From SAR116 cluster bacterium (GTDB lineage Bacteria; Pseudomonadota; Alphaproteobacteria; Puniceispirillales; Puniceispirillaceae), in the NCBI GenBank assembly GCA_004212735.1, contig SHBD01000009.1, positions 36,522 to 100,521 of the forward strand: a stretch of DNA of 64,000 nucleotides, read 5' to 3'. The position numbers and the translations under genes were made by a program. Under the pieces are notes generated by a model. The model did not search any database. It worked only from the letters and a program-made list of their open reading frames with translations, and was not told the DNA's origin. Of the stretch, positions 52,967-60,962 are shown piece by piece (position 1 is the first letter of the stretch; every line of letters begins with the position of its first letter).

Positions 52967-53278
52967 GTGATTACTCTATCGCGAAACAGACCCGCACGCG
53001 GCAGCACATGCCAGCGCTGCCGGATTATTCGTTCCTTCATCGCCTTTGCGATCATGCTTGGTATTTTTGCACTCGTCGTTGATGACAGCGCCCGGTTCCT
53101 GCAGGCAGTGACGCCGGAACGTGCGGCCAGCGCGATCTGGATGGCCGGCGGTGTGTTGTTTCTGGTGAAGCTGGGGGCTTGGCTACGAGGTCGCCGGACA
53201 AGCGTCAGCGCCGATCACGCACCAGCCGAACGGCCAACTGCTGATAGGGGAAAAACCGCCCATAGGTATGGCCGGTAA
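52967..53278 (+). CDS. Small two-span membrane protein
   Basis: A GTG start, after GACGCA, opens a 103-aa frame with two hydrophobic segments (IIRSFIAFAIMLGIFALVV and AIWMAGGVLFLVKLGAWL) and CQRC near the N-terminus. The last 25 residues are polar and overlap by 74 bases the end of the opposite gene, so the real functional part probably ends earlier. Family not recognised. Confidence 0.5.
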   Translation: MITLSRNRPARGSTCQRCRIIRSFIAFAIMLGIFALVVDDSARFLQAVTPERAASAIWMAGGVLFLVKLGAWLRGRRTSVSADHAPAERPTADRGKTAHRYGR

Positions 53279-53684
53279 AGAAGTTCACCGACCACATATG
53301 GCGTTTGGCAAAGCGATTGACCTCGCCCGTCCAATAGGGTTCCGACGAAGTTTGCGGGAAATATTTTTTGCTGATTTTGGGGCGCTCGCACTCATGGCAT
53401 ACCAGCCCCTCAAGCTCTTCTCTGGTCGGTAACCGCCAGCTGCCGCCAAGCTGTTCATTTGCCTGCAGGATCGCACTGGCGATTTCCTCCTGGTTCAATT
53501 TGACCAGCTTGCCAGTACAGCCTGTCCCATCCCAGACCTGACCGACAGTGCAGCGCAGCCATTCGATGCCAAATTTCAGATCAATAACCACATGGTCACG
53601 GGCAATATATTCAGATGCCTGAGTCGTCGATGCGGCGCAGAACATCATCAAACCAGCCAGTAGATGTCGAGCCAAACGCCTCAT
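53205..53684 (-). CDS. Exported DUF1566-like protein
   Basis: A 159-aa protein with a signal peptide (MRRLARHLLAGLMMFCAAST) and a DUF1566 (Lcl C-terminal) domain: WRLPTREELEGLVCHECERP, PYWTGEVNRFAKRH and VNFFTGHTYGRF, ending in VRLVRD. Such domains occur on surface and secreted proteins. It is divergent from motA and carries four cysteines in pairs. Its 3' end overlaps the convergent ORF by 74 bases. Confidence 0.8.
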   Translation of the reverse strand: MRRLARHLLAGLMMFCAASTTQASEYIARDHVVIDLKFGIEWLRCTVGQVWDGTGCTGKLVKLNQEEIASAILQANEQLGGSWRLPTREELEGLVCHECERPKISKKYFPQTSSEPYWTGEVNRFAKRHMWSVNFFTGHTYGRFFPYQQLAVRLVRDRR

Positions 53685-53897
53685 TTTGGTACTCCCTGTC
53701 GCCATATGCCCGTTATATATGGCCTGCGGCGTTGCGTGAATGCAATTGTTTCCGATGTTTACACAGTTTCAGCTGTTTCCTATGCGAGAATCGTGCCGTT
53801 TGGCCCCTGCGGTCTTGATCAAAACTCACAAAACCGCAACAATTATTAGACATTGCTAATGTTTTATTCCGAACGGAAACGCGCGGGATAACCTGTT

Positions 53898-53913
53898 TGG
53901 TACGGATATTGCT
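53898..53913 (+). promoter_or_regulatory. Sigma-54 promoter of motAB
   Basis: TGGTACG-N4-TTGCT matches the -24/-12 consensus TGGCACG-N4-TTGCW at all but one base and has the required ten-base spacing between the GG and GC doublets. Initiation would be about 12 bases downstream, 30 or so bases before the motA ATG at 53957. Confidence 0.8.
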
Positions 53914-53956
53914 AGCTTGGCGGGCAATCTGCTTTTTTCAAAGGGTGAGATAACAA

Positions 53957-54718
53957 ATGGATTTGGCATCAGTTATTGGCTTTATCGGAGCCGTTGGAAT
54001 GATCGTACTTGCCATGCTGCTGGGTGGTGGCGTGTCGCCGTTTATTGACCCCCCATCGCTGGCAATTGTTGGTGGCGGTACGTTCTTTGCCGTTATGTAT
54101 AACTGTCCCCTGCCCGCCTTTTTCAGCAGCTTCGGCGTGATGGGCAAGGCTTTCTTCCCACCGGTGAAGAAGCTGGAAGATATGGTTGAGCGCATGACCG
54201 ACCTTGCCGGCATCGCCCGTAAGGATGGCATGATGGCACTGGAAGGTCAGGACGTACCGGACCCGTTTTTTGAAAAGGGCCTGCAGATGCTGGTCGACGG
54301 TGCCGACGAAAACAAGCTTGCCAGCCAGTTGACCATGGAAATCAAATCCATGAAGTCGCGGCATGAGGCCAACCAGACAATCATTAAGGCCTGGGTCGAT
54401 CTGGCCCCGGCAATGGGAATGATTGGCACCTTGATCGGACTGGTTCTGATGCTTGGCAACATGGCTGACCCGAAAGCGATTGGACCGGCGATGGCGGTGG
54501 CGCTGTTGACGACACTTTATGGTGCCTTCATTGCCAACATTGTTTTCGCGCCAATGGTTCTCAAACTCGAGGGCTACACCGCCTATGAGGTTGTCTATCG
54601 CGAGATGGTTGTCGAGGGTCTGCGTAACATTGCCCGCGGCGAGTCACCACGAAACATTCAAGATATCATGCTGTCCAGCCTGCCGCCGAAACTACAGGCG
54701 AAACTGGCTGAAGCATAG
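53957..54718 (+). CDS. motA: Flagellar stator protein MotA (PomA-like)
   Basis: The stator ring subunit that, with MotB, couples ion flow to flagellar rotation. The 253-aa protein follows PomA closely in layout: MDLASVIGFIGAVGMI, GGTFFAVMYNCPLPAFFSS, the charged cytoplasmic loop (KKLEDMVERMTDLAGIARKDG) and the last two spans with TLIGLVLMLGNM and AVALLTTLYGAFIANI. The start has GGTGAG before it. The pair with motB is transcribed from the sigma-54 promoter upstream. Confidence 0.95.
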   Translation: MDLASVIGFIGAVGMIVLAMLLGGGVSPFIDPPSLAIVGGGTFFAVMYNCPLPAFFSSFGVMGKAFFPPVKKLEDMVERMTDLAGIARKDGMMALEGQDVPDPFFEKGLQMLVDGADENKLASQLTMEIKSMKSRHEANQTIIKAWVDLAPAMGMIGTLIGLVLMLGNMADPKAIGPAMAVALLTTLYGAFIANIVFAPMVLKLEGYTAYEVVYREMVVEGLRNIARGESPRNIQDIMLSSLPPKLQAKLAEA

Positions 54719-54758
54719 GCTCGGCAGAGCTGAACAGAGATTTTGTGGAGAATGAGCT

Positions 54759-55940
54759 ATGGCCGACGCCAAGGAAATCGACGGTGAAGAAGAAGAAGAG
54801 GTAGTTGAATTTGAGGAGGGCTGCCCCGAATGCAAGAAGTGCCCGCCTGTAGGGGCGCCAGCCTGGATGGCGACCTTTGCCGACATGGCCACACTCCTGA
54901 TGGCGTTCTTCGTTCTGATTCTGTCTTTCGCCGAATTCAACGTGCCAAAATTCAAACAGATTTCAGGGTCGCTGAAAAACGCCTTTGGTGTGCAGCGCGT
55001 GGTGCCCATTGTCGAACAGCCCAAGGGAACGACAATCCTGTCGTTGAATTTCAGCCCCTCGCCAAACCCATCGATCTCTACGGATATGACGCAGCAGACA
55101 ACCAGCACAGCGCAGCCTGACCTTGAGCTTAACCAGAAGAAGAAGGATGATGATGGCGGCGAGAGCGAGGCGGCAGATGATATTGTTCGCGCACTTGAAG
55201 ATGCCATTGCCCGCGGTGAGATCGAAGTGGAAACACTTGGCGAGACAGTCGTTGTCAACTTTACCGCAACTGATGCCGAGGAAAAGGATCTGCCGCAATT
55301 GCTGCGCCAGACCATGAACGCGATTGAAAAAGCGCAGGACGCCAGCGGCAAAACCGATCAGGAAGTGCTGATTGGCGGATTGAACGAGGAATTGGGCCAG
55401 CTGATGGCCGATGCGAGTGCCGCGCTTGAAGCGCTGACGGCTGCTGATCAGGCAACGCAGGATGCCGCATCCGAACAAAAGAACAAGAATGAAAAGGCCA
55501 AGGTTGCCGAAGATGAGTTGAAGGTTGCCCTGCGCCAGGAGATTGGTGAGGGCCTTGTCGCGGTTGAGCGCGAGGAAGACAAGGTGATCATTACTGTCGG
55601 TGCCGGTGGTGCCTTCCCGTCAGGCTCGGCGGAACTGACAAATTCAGCCAAGGAAATCATGGCCAATATCGCCGGCGTCAATGCCGAGGGTAGCGGCAAG
55701 ATCACCGTATCCGGCCACACCGACGACGTGCCTTTGATTTTTGGGTCACAATTCCGCGACAACTGGGATCTGGCTGCCGCACGCTCAGCCAGTGTTGTTC
55801 AGGCGCTTGAGGATACCGGCATGATCCCGGCAAGCCGCATGCAGGCTGTGAGTTATGGCGAGTCAAAGCCAATCGAGAGCAACAGCACCGCTGATGGCCG
55901 GTCTGTGAACCGCCGGATCGAGATCGAGATCAACTATTAG
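54759..55940 (+). CDS. motB: Flagellar stator protein MotB (PomB-like)
   Basis: A 393-aa stator peg: acidic N-terminus, a CPECKKCPP cluster of three cysteines (residues 22-28), one membrane span with ion-binding Asp42 in TFADMATLLMAFFVLILSF, the PomB-like KFKQISGSLKNAFGV plug region, a long Gln/Glu-rich linker and a C-terminal OmpA/MotB peptidoglycan-binding domain (VSGHTDDVP and NRRIEIEINY). The likeness to PomB points to Na+ as coupling ion, reasonable for a marine cell. A hairpin follows the stop. Confidence 0.95.
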   Translation: MADAKEIDGEEEEEVVEFEEGCPECKKCPPVGAPAWMATFADMATLLMAFFVLILSFAEFNVPKFKQISGSLKNAFGVQRVVPIVEQPKGTTILSLNFSPSPNPSISTDMTQQTTSTAQPDLELNQKKKDDDGGESEAADDIVRALEDAIARGEIEVETLGETVVVNFTATDAEEKDLPQLLRQTMNAIEKAQDASGKTDQEVLIGGLNEELGQLMADASAALEALTAADQATQDAASEQKNKNEKAKVAEDELKVALRQEIGEGLVAVEREEDKVIITVGAGGAFPSGSAELTNSAKEIMANIAGVNAEGSGKITVSGHTDDVPLIFGSQFRDNWDLAAARSASVVQALEDTGMIPASRMQAVSYGESKPIESNSTADGRSVNRRIEIEINY

Positions 55941-56484
55941 AGTGATGCGGGGGCTTTAGGCCCAGCAGCAACAAGGCCGCCACCAGACAAGAAACTGGCT
56001 GGCGGTTCTTGCTTTGTCTGGGGCGTTAGCCGTGTTGGGGTGCGTGCCAAATTACCGGACGGCCAGAAAGGATCATGGAGGATGTGACCAAGGGGGATGG
56101 TTCGGCTGTCGAAATCTGTAACTTGGCCACCGGTAATGTTGGTGCCTTTGTGGTTAATGCCAGCTCGCTACCTCCGCCGCCGCAGGCGGCCAAGATCAAA
56201 GCCCAAAGAGACCGTGGCAGTCCCACCCATGATCGATTCGTGTCCGCAGCGTCTCGTCGAGGAGAAAATCTGCCTATATTAGTCATGGCATTGCCGGTAA
56301 CGGCGGTATCAGCACACACCGCTATATCGTCAATGCTAAACCATTAAGACTAACAACACGTTAATATTGACGATTTTATTTGATACCCAGTTTCGCTGTC
56401 AGACCCTTCTGGTCGCGAAATCCTCAGTGGTGGTCATATGAGGGACAGATATGAGCCCGGTTAGCGAGCGCCATCACGCCGCCT
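55941..56484. other. Gap of 544 bases with no convincing gene
   Basis: A terminator follows motB. The rest carries only short overlapping frames on both strands (56026-56319 minus, 56075-56347 plus) with no domain, ribosome-binding site or codon character that I can support; the minus one reads like a decayed coding segment (CGGGGSELALTTKAPTL). It may be the relic of a gene or non-coding. It lies between motB and the terminal gene of the flhB-led series. Confidence 0.5.
55977..56014 (+). terminator. Terminator after motB
   Basis: CCGCCACCAG and CTGGCTGGCGG pair (one bulged C) around an eight-base loop, followed by TTCTTGCTTTG. An alternative pairing uses CCAGACAA with TTGTCTGG. Confidence 0.7.
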
Positions 56485-57303
56485 TTACTCAGGCTGAACT
56501 GGTGCTGCGGATGGGCGAGCCGACGGGCTTCCCGGCCGACGCCGGCGCTTTTTTTGCTTTGCCTCGTCTTCTTCCGGCGGTCCTACAAAGGACGGATTAT
56601 AGGTACTTTTCGGATCAAACTGGCGGCAAACCTCCTGCACTTCCTGCACCGACCGCGCCGCAACAATCATCCACATCTGGCGTTGACGCATCAGGTTGAA
56701 ACTGCGCTGCAGGGTCAGTTGCGCCTGGCGGAAATAGAGTGCCAGCAGGACAACGGCAATGACAAAGAGCATCCAGCTAACGGTCAACGTCGCCCCATAG
56801 ATCAGGATCACCGCAAGCAAAACCTCCCACAGACGGTTCTGTATCAGCCACACAGGTGAGGCCAGCATCGCCAGCATTGAGGGCTGGGTGTCGATGATCA
56901 CGCATTTACGGTTGATATCGCGCAGCACCTCAAAAATCCGATATTCGTCACGCGGGGCAATTGGGGTTTCGGCCAGTTTCTCGCTTGCCGCCTCAGCAAT
57001 CTCGGGCTTTGCATATTCAAAGGCACAACCAAGCGGCCCCCTGGCAATCACATGAAACAAGCATCCCTCGCGGAAGATAGTGAGGAAAATACCGGTCTGC
57101 GGATCACACTCATAGATCAGATCAAGCAACAGATCGACGTCACCTGTAAAGGGCTGACCATCAACGGCAATGATCGCATCATCAACCTGCAGGCGCAGCG
57201 TACGCCCCCGGCAGATAGGCCGCATATCCTTGATCGTGAAAACACTGTTTTGCGGCGTTGCAGCCGCGTCAGGCGCCTGAGTGGTTTCAGCCGGGTTCAG
57301 CAT
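56485..57303 (-). CDS. PDZ-like membrane protein of the flhB series
   Basis: A 272-aa protein I cannot name. Residues about 15-90 look like a PDZ domain (IKDMRPICRGRTLRLQVDDA and AIIAVDGQPFTGDVDLLLDL), a middle part holds VIARGPLGCAF, then two close membrane spans (WEVLLAVILIYGATLTVSWM and LFVIAVVLLALYFRQAQL) and a basic Pro-rich tail with KQKKRRRRPG. The ATG at 57303 overlaps the stop of the short frame before it. It is the last gene of the run that starts with fliL-fliM and goes on through flhB. Confidence 0.75.
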   Translation of the reverse strand: MLNPAETTQAPDAAATPQNSVFTIKDMRPICRGRTLRLQVDDAIIAVDGQPFTGDVDLLLDLIYECDPQTGIFLTIFREGCLFHVIARGPLGCAFEYAKPEIAEAASEKLAETPIAPRDEYRIFEVLRDINRKCVIIDTQPSMLAMLASPVWLIQNRLWEVLLAVILIYGATLTVSWMLFVIAVVLLALYFRQAQLTLQRSFNLMRQRQMWMIVAARSVQEVQEVCRQFDPKSTYNPSFVGPPEEDEAKQKKRRRRPGSPSARPSAAPVQPE

Positions 57304-57473
57304 GGTATCTTTCCCACCAACCATAACGGCGCGAAAACCCGGGGCAAACCCCGTTTCGCCGAGAGGTCTGTTGAAAGATCAGCCATCTTTACACGCATGA
57401 TCGTACCTCTGTCCCTCAAAAACTCAGCGTGATACCGCCAATGACGGTACCACGATAACAATGTCTGAACCAT
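57297..57473 (-). CDS. Candidate 58-aa basic protein
   Basis: The frame MVQTLLSWYRHWRYHAEFLR continues with MRVKMADLSTDLSAKRGLP. It fills the 190-base space between the coiled-coil gene and the PDZ-like gene, and its TGA overlaps the downstream ATG (ATGCTGA). Trp/Arg/His content hints at an amphipathic helix, loosely like DUF1127 proteins. A GTG at 57524 would lengthen it. Support is only positional. Confidence 0.3.
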   Translation of the reverse strand: MVQTLLSWYRHWRYHAEFLRDRGTIMRVKMADLSTDLSAKRGLPRVFAPLWLVGKIPC

Positions 57474-57498
57474 CCTTCTCGCGGTCTTAACCGCGCCC

Positions 57499-58236
57499 TT
57501 AAGGATAGCTGACGCGGTTGTCACGTTCCTTAAACATCTCCCTGATCGCCGCGGTCTGGTCGGACAGCGCGTTCAGCTCAACCAGCATGTTCTTCTGGTT
57601 CTTTGCGATGCCCTCGACAAATTTGGCGTTGGAGAAATCCTTCTTCATTCCGGAAATGACTGACTCAGTGTGGGCCTCAGTGGATTCCATCTGTGCGATC
57701 ATCTTGCGTGTCTGTGAGCCCAGCTCGCCTGCAATGCCCGTGGTAATGGCACTGGCCAGAGTCTCGTTGGACTGCGCAATCTCGCCTGTTGTTTCCCGCA
57801 GACCGGCGATAACCGCCTCGTTCGTGCGGGCAATCACCTCACGCAGGCCACCAAGCTCCTTGATCAGGGTCTCATTCTGGGCAACCAGCGTCTGCTGCGC
57901 TTCCATGGCAGATTTCATCCGATCAAGCGAGTCATTCACGGAGTCCACATTCTCGGCAAAAACGACTAGCGCCTCGCGGCTGGTCGTCGTCATTGTGGTG
58001 AGATCAGCCATTGTCCGGAAATAGATCAGGCCGGCAAATAGCAGCGCTGCGACCGCAGCCAACATGGAGCTGGCAAAGATGATGACAGTGTAGCGGTGAA
58101 CATTTTTCACGGATGCCTCCAGCTTTTTGTTGTCGCGTTTGACCTTGTTAAATTCTGACGTCACGTCTGTAGCTGCATCTGCTGCATCAAGAGCAATCTT
58201 GATGCTTTCCTGCACAGCATTATACTCGGCGCTCAT
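57499..58236 (-). CDS. Membrane coiled-coil protein of the flhB series
   Basis: A 245-aa protein: N-terminal helix (about 40 residues), one membrane span (VIIFASSMLAAVAALLFAGLIYF, about residues 50-72) and about 170 residues of heptad-like helix rich in Thr, Glu and Gln (VNDSLDRMKSAMEAQQTLV; REVIARTNEAVIAGLRETTG). The shape recalls a chemoreceptor without HAMP or signalling tip. GGGAGA precedes ATG 58236, which overlaps the previous stop (ATGA). Family unknown. Confidence 0.75.
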   Translation of the reverse strand: MSAEYNAVQESIKIALDAADAATDVTSEFNKVKRDNKKLEASVKNVHRYTVIIFASSMLAAVAALLFAGLIYFRTMADLTTMTTTSREALVVFAENVDSVNDSLDRMKSAMEAQQTLVAQNETLIKELGGLREVIARTNEAVIAGLRETTGEIAQSNETLASAITTGIAGELGSQTRKMIAQMESTEAHTESVISGMKKDFSNAKFVEGIAKNQKNMLVELNALSDQTAAIREMFKERDNRVSYP

Positions 58237-58451
58237 GCCTGTCTCCCGTTCATTCCGGTCGAAGATCGACTCCGACGTTGCGGACCCTTCGTCTGGTGGT
58301 AAGCACATTTCATGCCAGTCGTCTCAAAAACGGTGCGGGACGGCAAAAATTGTCCTTTGAACCCGAATTTGCGGCATCCATAGGGACGTGCCGGATCATG
58401 GGTGATGAAATGGTGCTGGCATTCAAAGCAATTCACCCGGTTATCAGGCAT
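58233..58451 (-). CDS. Small four-cysteine protein of the flhB series
   Basis: A 72-aa protein with CFECQHHFITHDPARPYGC and FETTGMKCAYH; Cys 8, 11, 26 and 49 plus histidines suggest a zinc site. It resembles a conserved small family in proteobacteria (HFFITWDP-x-PYGC type) of unclear role, often placed near flagellar or motility genes. Start and stop overlap both neighbours (8 and 4 bases). Confidence 0.75.
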   Translation of the reverse strand: MPDNRVNCFECQHHFITHDPARPYGCRKFGFKGQFLPSRTVFETTGMKCAYHQTKGPQRRSRSSTGMNGRQA

Positions 58452-58683
58452 CTGTCTCGCCTCGCATCCGCATCACCAGATCGGCGATGACAAAACGTGC
58501 ACCAGCGGCAACACAACTAAGACCGGCAAGGCCAATCGCGATACATTTGAGAAGCGAGACGCCTTCCTCATGGAGCAGCATCGCCTCGAGAATGGCATAG
58601 ATACCAAGGCCATAAAAGCTGACGCTGCTGATCATCTCGCCAAGGCTTCGCTCCTTGCGGCGCTTTACGGGAACCATCATCAC
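58444..58683 (-). CDS. Small two-span membrane protein of the flhB series
   Basis: A 79-aa protein: basic N-terminus (VPVKRRKERSLGEMISS), two spans (VSFYGLGIYAILEAMLL and CIAIGLAGLSCVAAGARFVIADL) and a short basic end. It starts with ATG repeats overlapping the flhB stop and ends inside the start of the four-cysteine gene. Function unknown; the tight coupling to flhB implies a role in or near the export gate. Confidence 0.75.
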   Translation of the reverse strand: MMMVPVKRRKERSLGEMISSVSFYGLGIYAILEAMLLHEEGVSLLKCIAIGLAGLSCVAAGARFVIADLVMRMRGETDA

Positions 58684-59834
58684 ACCTCTCCTTCGCGACG
58701 GCCATTTTCGTCAAACCGCATTTCTGGCGGCAAGCTGATTTCCGGCTCGTCGAGTACTTCGCCCCTGTCTATACGATAGACATAGGCCAGAATAATCGCC
58801 ACTGCATTATACAGCCCCTCAGCAATTTCCGCGCCAAGATCACTGGTGAAGTATAATGCACGTGCTAGCAAGGGAATGCGCAGCACGCGCACCTTGGCGT
58901 CAGTTGCACGCTCGATGATCTGTTCCGCCATCTTACCCTTGCCCATCGCCACGACGGTTGGTGCACCTGCTTCACCAGCCTCATATTTGAGCGCCACGGC
59001 GAAATGTGTCGGGTTGGTGATCACCGTCGTTGCCGATGCAACATTGTCGAGTGCCTCCCGCTGGCGGCCGCCTTCGGCTGCCTGCTGCATCTGCATGCGG
59101 CGGATCTTGGCCTTGACCTCCGGTGAACCCTCGGTCTGTTTGAATTCGTCCTTGACCTCTTTCAGCGTCATTTTCAACGATTTGATATGGGTGTGACGCT
59201 GCCACGCATAATCAATGGCCGCGATGATCATCAACGCAACAAGCATGGCACCGATCATTAGCGGAAAGACGTTGCCAATTTTGCCAAGCGCGGCGCCAAG
59301 AGTGCTGTTGGTCAGATAGATAATGCCGGGCAAATGGGCATAAATCACCCAGGCACCGATGCCGAACAGGGATGCCACCTTGAGGATCGCCTTGCCAAGC
59401 TCAACCAATCCCTTTGTCGAGAACATCCGCTTCAGTCCAGACAGCAGATTGATCCGATTGCCCTTGAATTCCATGGATTTGGGGGCAAAATTGATGCCGC
59501 CAACGGCAGCCTGCGTGGCCAGTGACACCAGCAAAAGCGGGACGCCGACGATCAGAGTGGTCAGAATCACCAGATAGAACACATGTTTGAGCTTGCCGAG
59601 ACCAAAGCTGCGGATATCGGTGGCGGTGTCGAACACGAACAACCCCCCCCAGACATTGAGAATCTGCGGTATGAGCTGGGTTGACGCAAGCAGTATCGCA
59701 AGGCCCATACCAACGCTGGTAAAGACAAACATCTCTTTGGAGGATAGAACCTTTCCATCCTCGGCAGCCTTGTCGAGTTTTCGTTGGGAGGGTTCTTCGG
59801 TCTTTTCCTGACCGTCTTCATTTTCCTCAGCCAC
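58680..59834 (-). CDS. flhB: Flagellar export-gate protein FlhB
   Basis: FlhB is the substrate-specificity switch of the flagellar type III secretion gate. N-terminal domain with four membrane spans, cytoplasmic domain with the autocleavage site NPTH (about residues 274-277, TNPTHFAVALKY). The N-terminus reads EENEDGQEKTEEPSQRKLDKA, as in FlhB. At 384 aa it is normal. It overlaps fliR by eight bases and the next small gene by four. Confidence 0.96.
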   Translation of the reverse strand: MAEENEDGQEKTEEPSQRKLDKAAEDGKVLSSKEMFVFTSVGMGLAILLASTQLIPQILNVWGGLFVFDTATDIRSFGLGKLKHVFYLVILTTLIVGVPLLLVSLATQAAVGGINFAPKSMEFKGNRINLLSGLKRMFSTKGLVELGKAILKVASLFGIGAWVIYAHLPGIIYLTNSTLGAALGKIGNVFPLMIGAMLVALMIIAAIDYAWQRHTHIKSLKMTLKEVKDEFKQTEGSPEVKAKIRRMQMQQAAEGGRQREALDNVASATTVITNPTHFAVALKYEAGEAGAPTVVAMGKGKMAEQIIERATDAKVRVLRIPLLARALYFTSDLGAEIAEGLYNAVAIILAYVYRIDRGEVLDEPEISLPPEMRFDENGRREGEV

Positions 59835-60648
59835 CGGGCATCTCCGTAATCATGGTTTGCAGATTGGCAAGTGAATCATCGATCAGCTGGGCCATGCTGT
59901 CGCCCATCCCGCCTGTCGACAGGTAAAGCAGCAGGAACACGGCAAGAAGCGAAATGGGAAAGCCGAATGAAAATAAATTCAACTGCGGCGCGGATTTGGT
60001 AATGATGCCGATGGCAACATTGATCATCAGCAACACCATGGCAATGGGCAGCATGATGATGGTTGCGGCGACAAACATGGTGCCAGCAGCATTGATCCCG
60101 GCGCTGATCAGCACCTGCGGTGCCAGCGAGCCACCAATCGGCAGAATGCGGTAGGATTCCATAATTGTCGCCAGCGCGATGAGATGGCCGTCAAGCGAGA
60201 GAAACAGGACGGTCAGAAACAAATAGAGCGTCTGACTGACGACCGGGGTCTGACCACCGGTCTGCGGGTCAACCTGGGCCGCAAAACCCAGACCGGCAGA
60301 AGCGGCGATTTTCTCGCCGGCCAGCATCACCGAGGAAAACCAGATGGTCAGAACGAGGCCGGCAGTCAGGCCAATTGCCACCTCGACCAGCATCATCATC
60401 ACGCCAGCGGCAGTGGAGATTATGGCCGGATCAATCGATGGCACCTGCACAGCGACAACGGCAGTAATGGTGAGGGCGAGCACGATGCGTACCTGCAAGG
60501 GCAACCAGCGTGCGCCAAATAGCGGCGCAGAAATGATGAACGCCCCAATGCGCAGGCTTGCCATGAAATATTGCAACAACATCGTGATCACCAGATTCAG
60601 GTCAAGCCCGGGCAATCCTGTCAGTGATGGTGTGGCAAGTCCCAGCAT
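59827..60648 (-). CDS. fliR: Flagellar export-gate protein FliR
   Basis: A 273-aa polytopic membrane protein of the FliP-FliQ-FliR pore. Characteristic segments: MASLRIGAFIISAPLFGARW, VEVAIGLTAGLVLTIWFSSV, GEKIAASAGLGFAAQVDPQTG and the C-terminal GFPISLLAVFLLLYL. The ATG at 60648 lies eight bases after the fliQ stop; an earlier in-frame start would overlap fliQ. Confidence 0.95.
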   Translation of the reverse strand: MLGLATPSLTGLPGLDLNLVITMLLQYFMASLRIGAFIISAPLFGARWLPLQVRIVLALTITAVVAVQVPSIDPAIISTAAGVMMMLVEVAIGLTAGLVLTIWFSSVMLAGEKIAASAGLGFAAQVDPQTGGQTPVVSQTLYLFLTVLFLSLDGHLIALATIMESYRILPIGGSLAPQVLISAGINAAGTMFVAATIIMLPIAMVLLMINVAIGIITKSAPQLNLFSFGFPISLLAVFLLLYLSTGGMGDSMAQLIDDSLANLQTMITEMPGG

Positions 60649-60655
60649 GATCAGA

Positions 60656-60922
60656 TCACCCGATCCGCGTGATCTGATCAAAGATAAAGGCGAAATAGTC
60701 AGACAGTTGAGTGAGCATGAAGGTCGAGAGCAGACCGAACGTCATCACCACAATCACCAGCTTTGGCACAAAGCTGAGAGTCATCTCATTGATCGAGGTC
60801 GCCGCCTGGATGATACCGATGATCAGACCGACAATCAGCGCCACCGCGAGCAATGGGCCGGCGGCAATGATGATCTGCCAGAAGGCAATCCTCAGAAATT
60901 CAACATTCGCATCAAAACCCAT
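60656..60922 (-). CDS. fliQ: Flagellar export-gate protein FliQ
   Basis: A two-span 88-aa subunit of the export pore: FLRIAFWQIIIAAGPLLAVA and VGLIIGIIQAATSINEMTLSFVPK with the family's hairpin, then a second span. Start at 60922 after GGAGG; the frame is open 16 codons further up but overlaps the fliP end. Confidence 0.95.
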   Translation of the reverse strand: MGFDANVEFLRIAFWQIIIAAGPLLAVALIVGLIIGIIQAATSINEMTLSFVPKLVIVVMTFGLLSTFMLTQLSDYFAFIFDQITRIG

Positions 60923-60962
60923 TTTAAGTACCCTCCTGAAAGGTGGATCATCCGTGCCAGCG

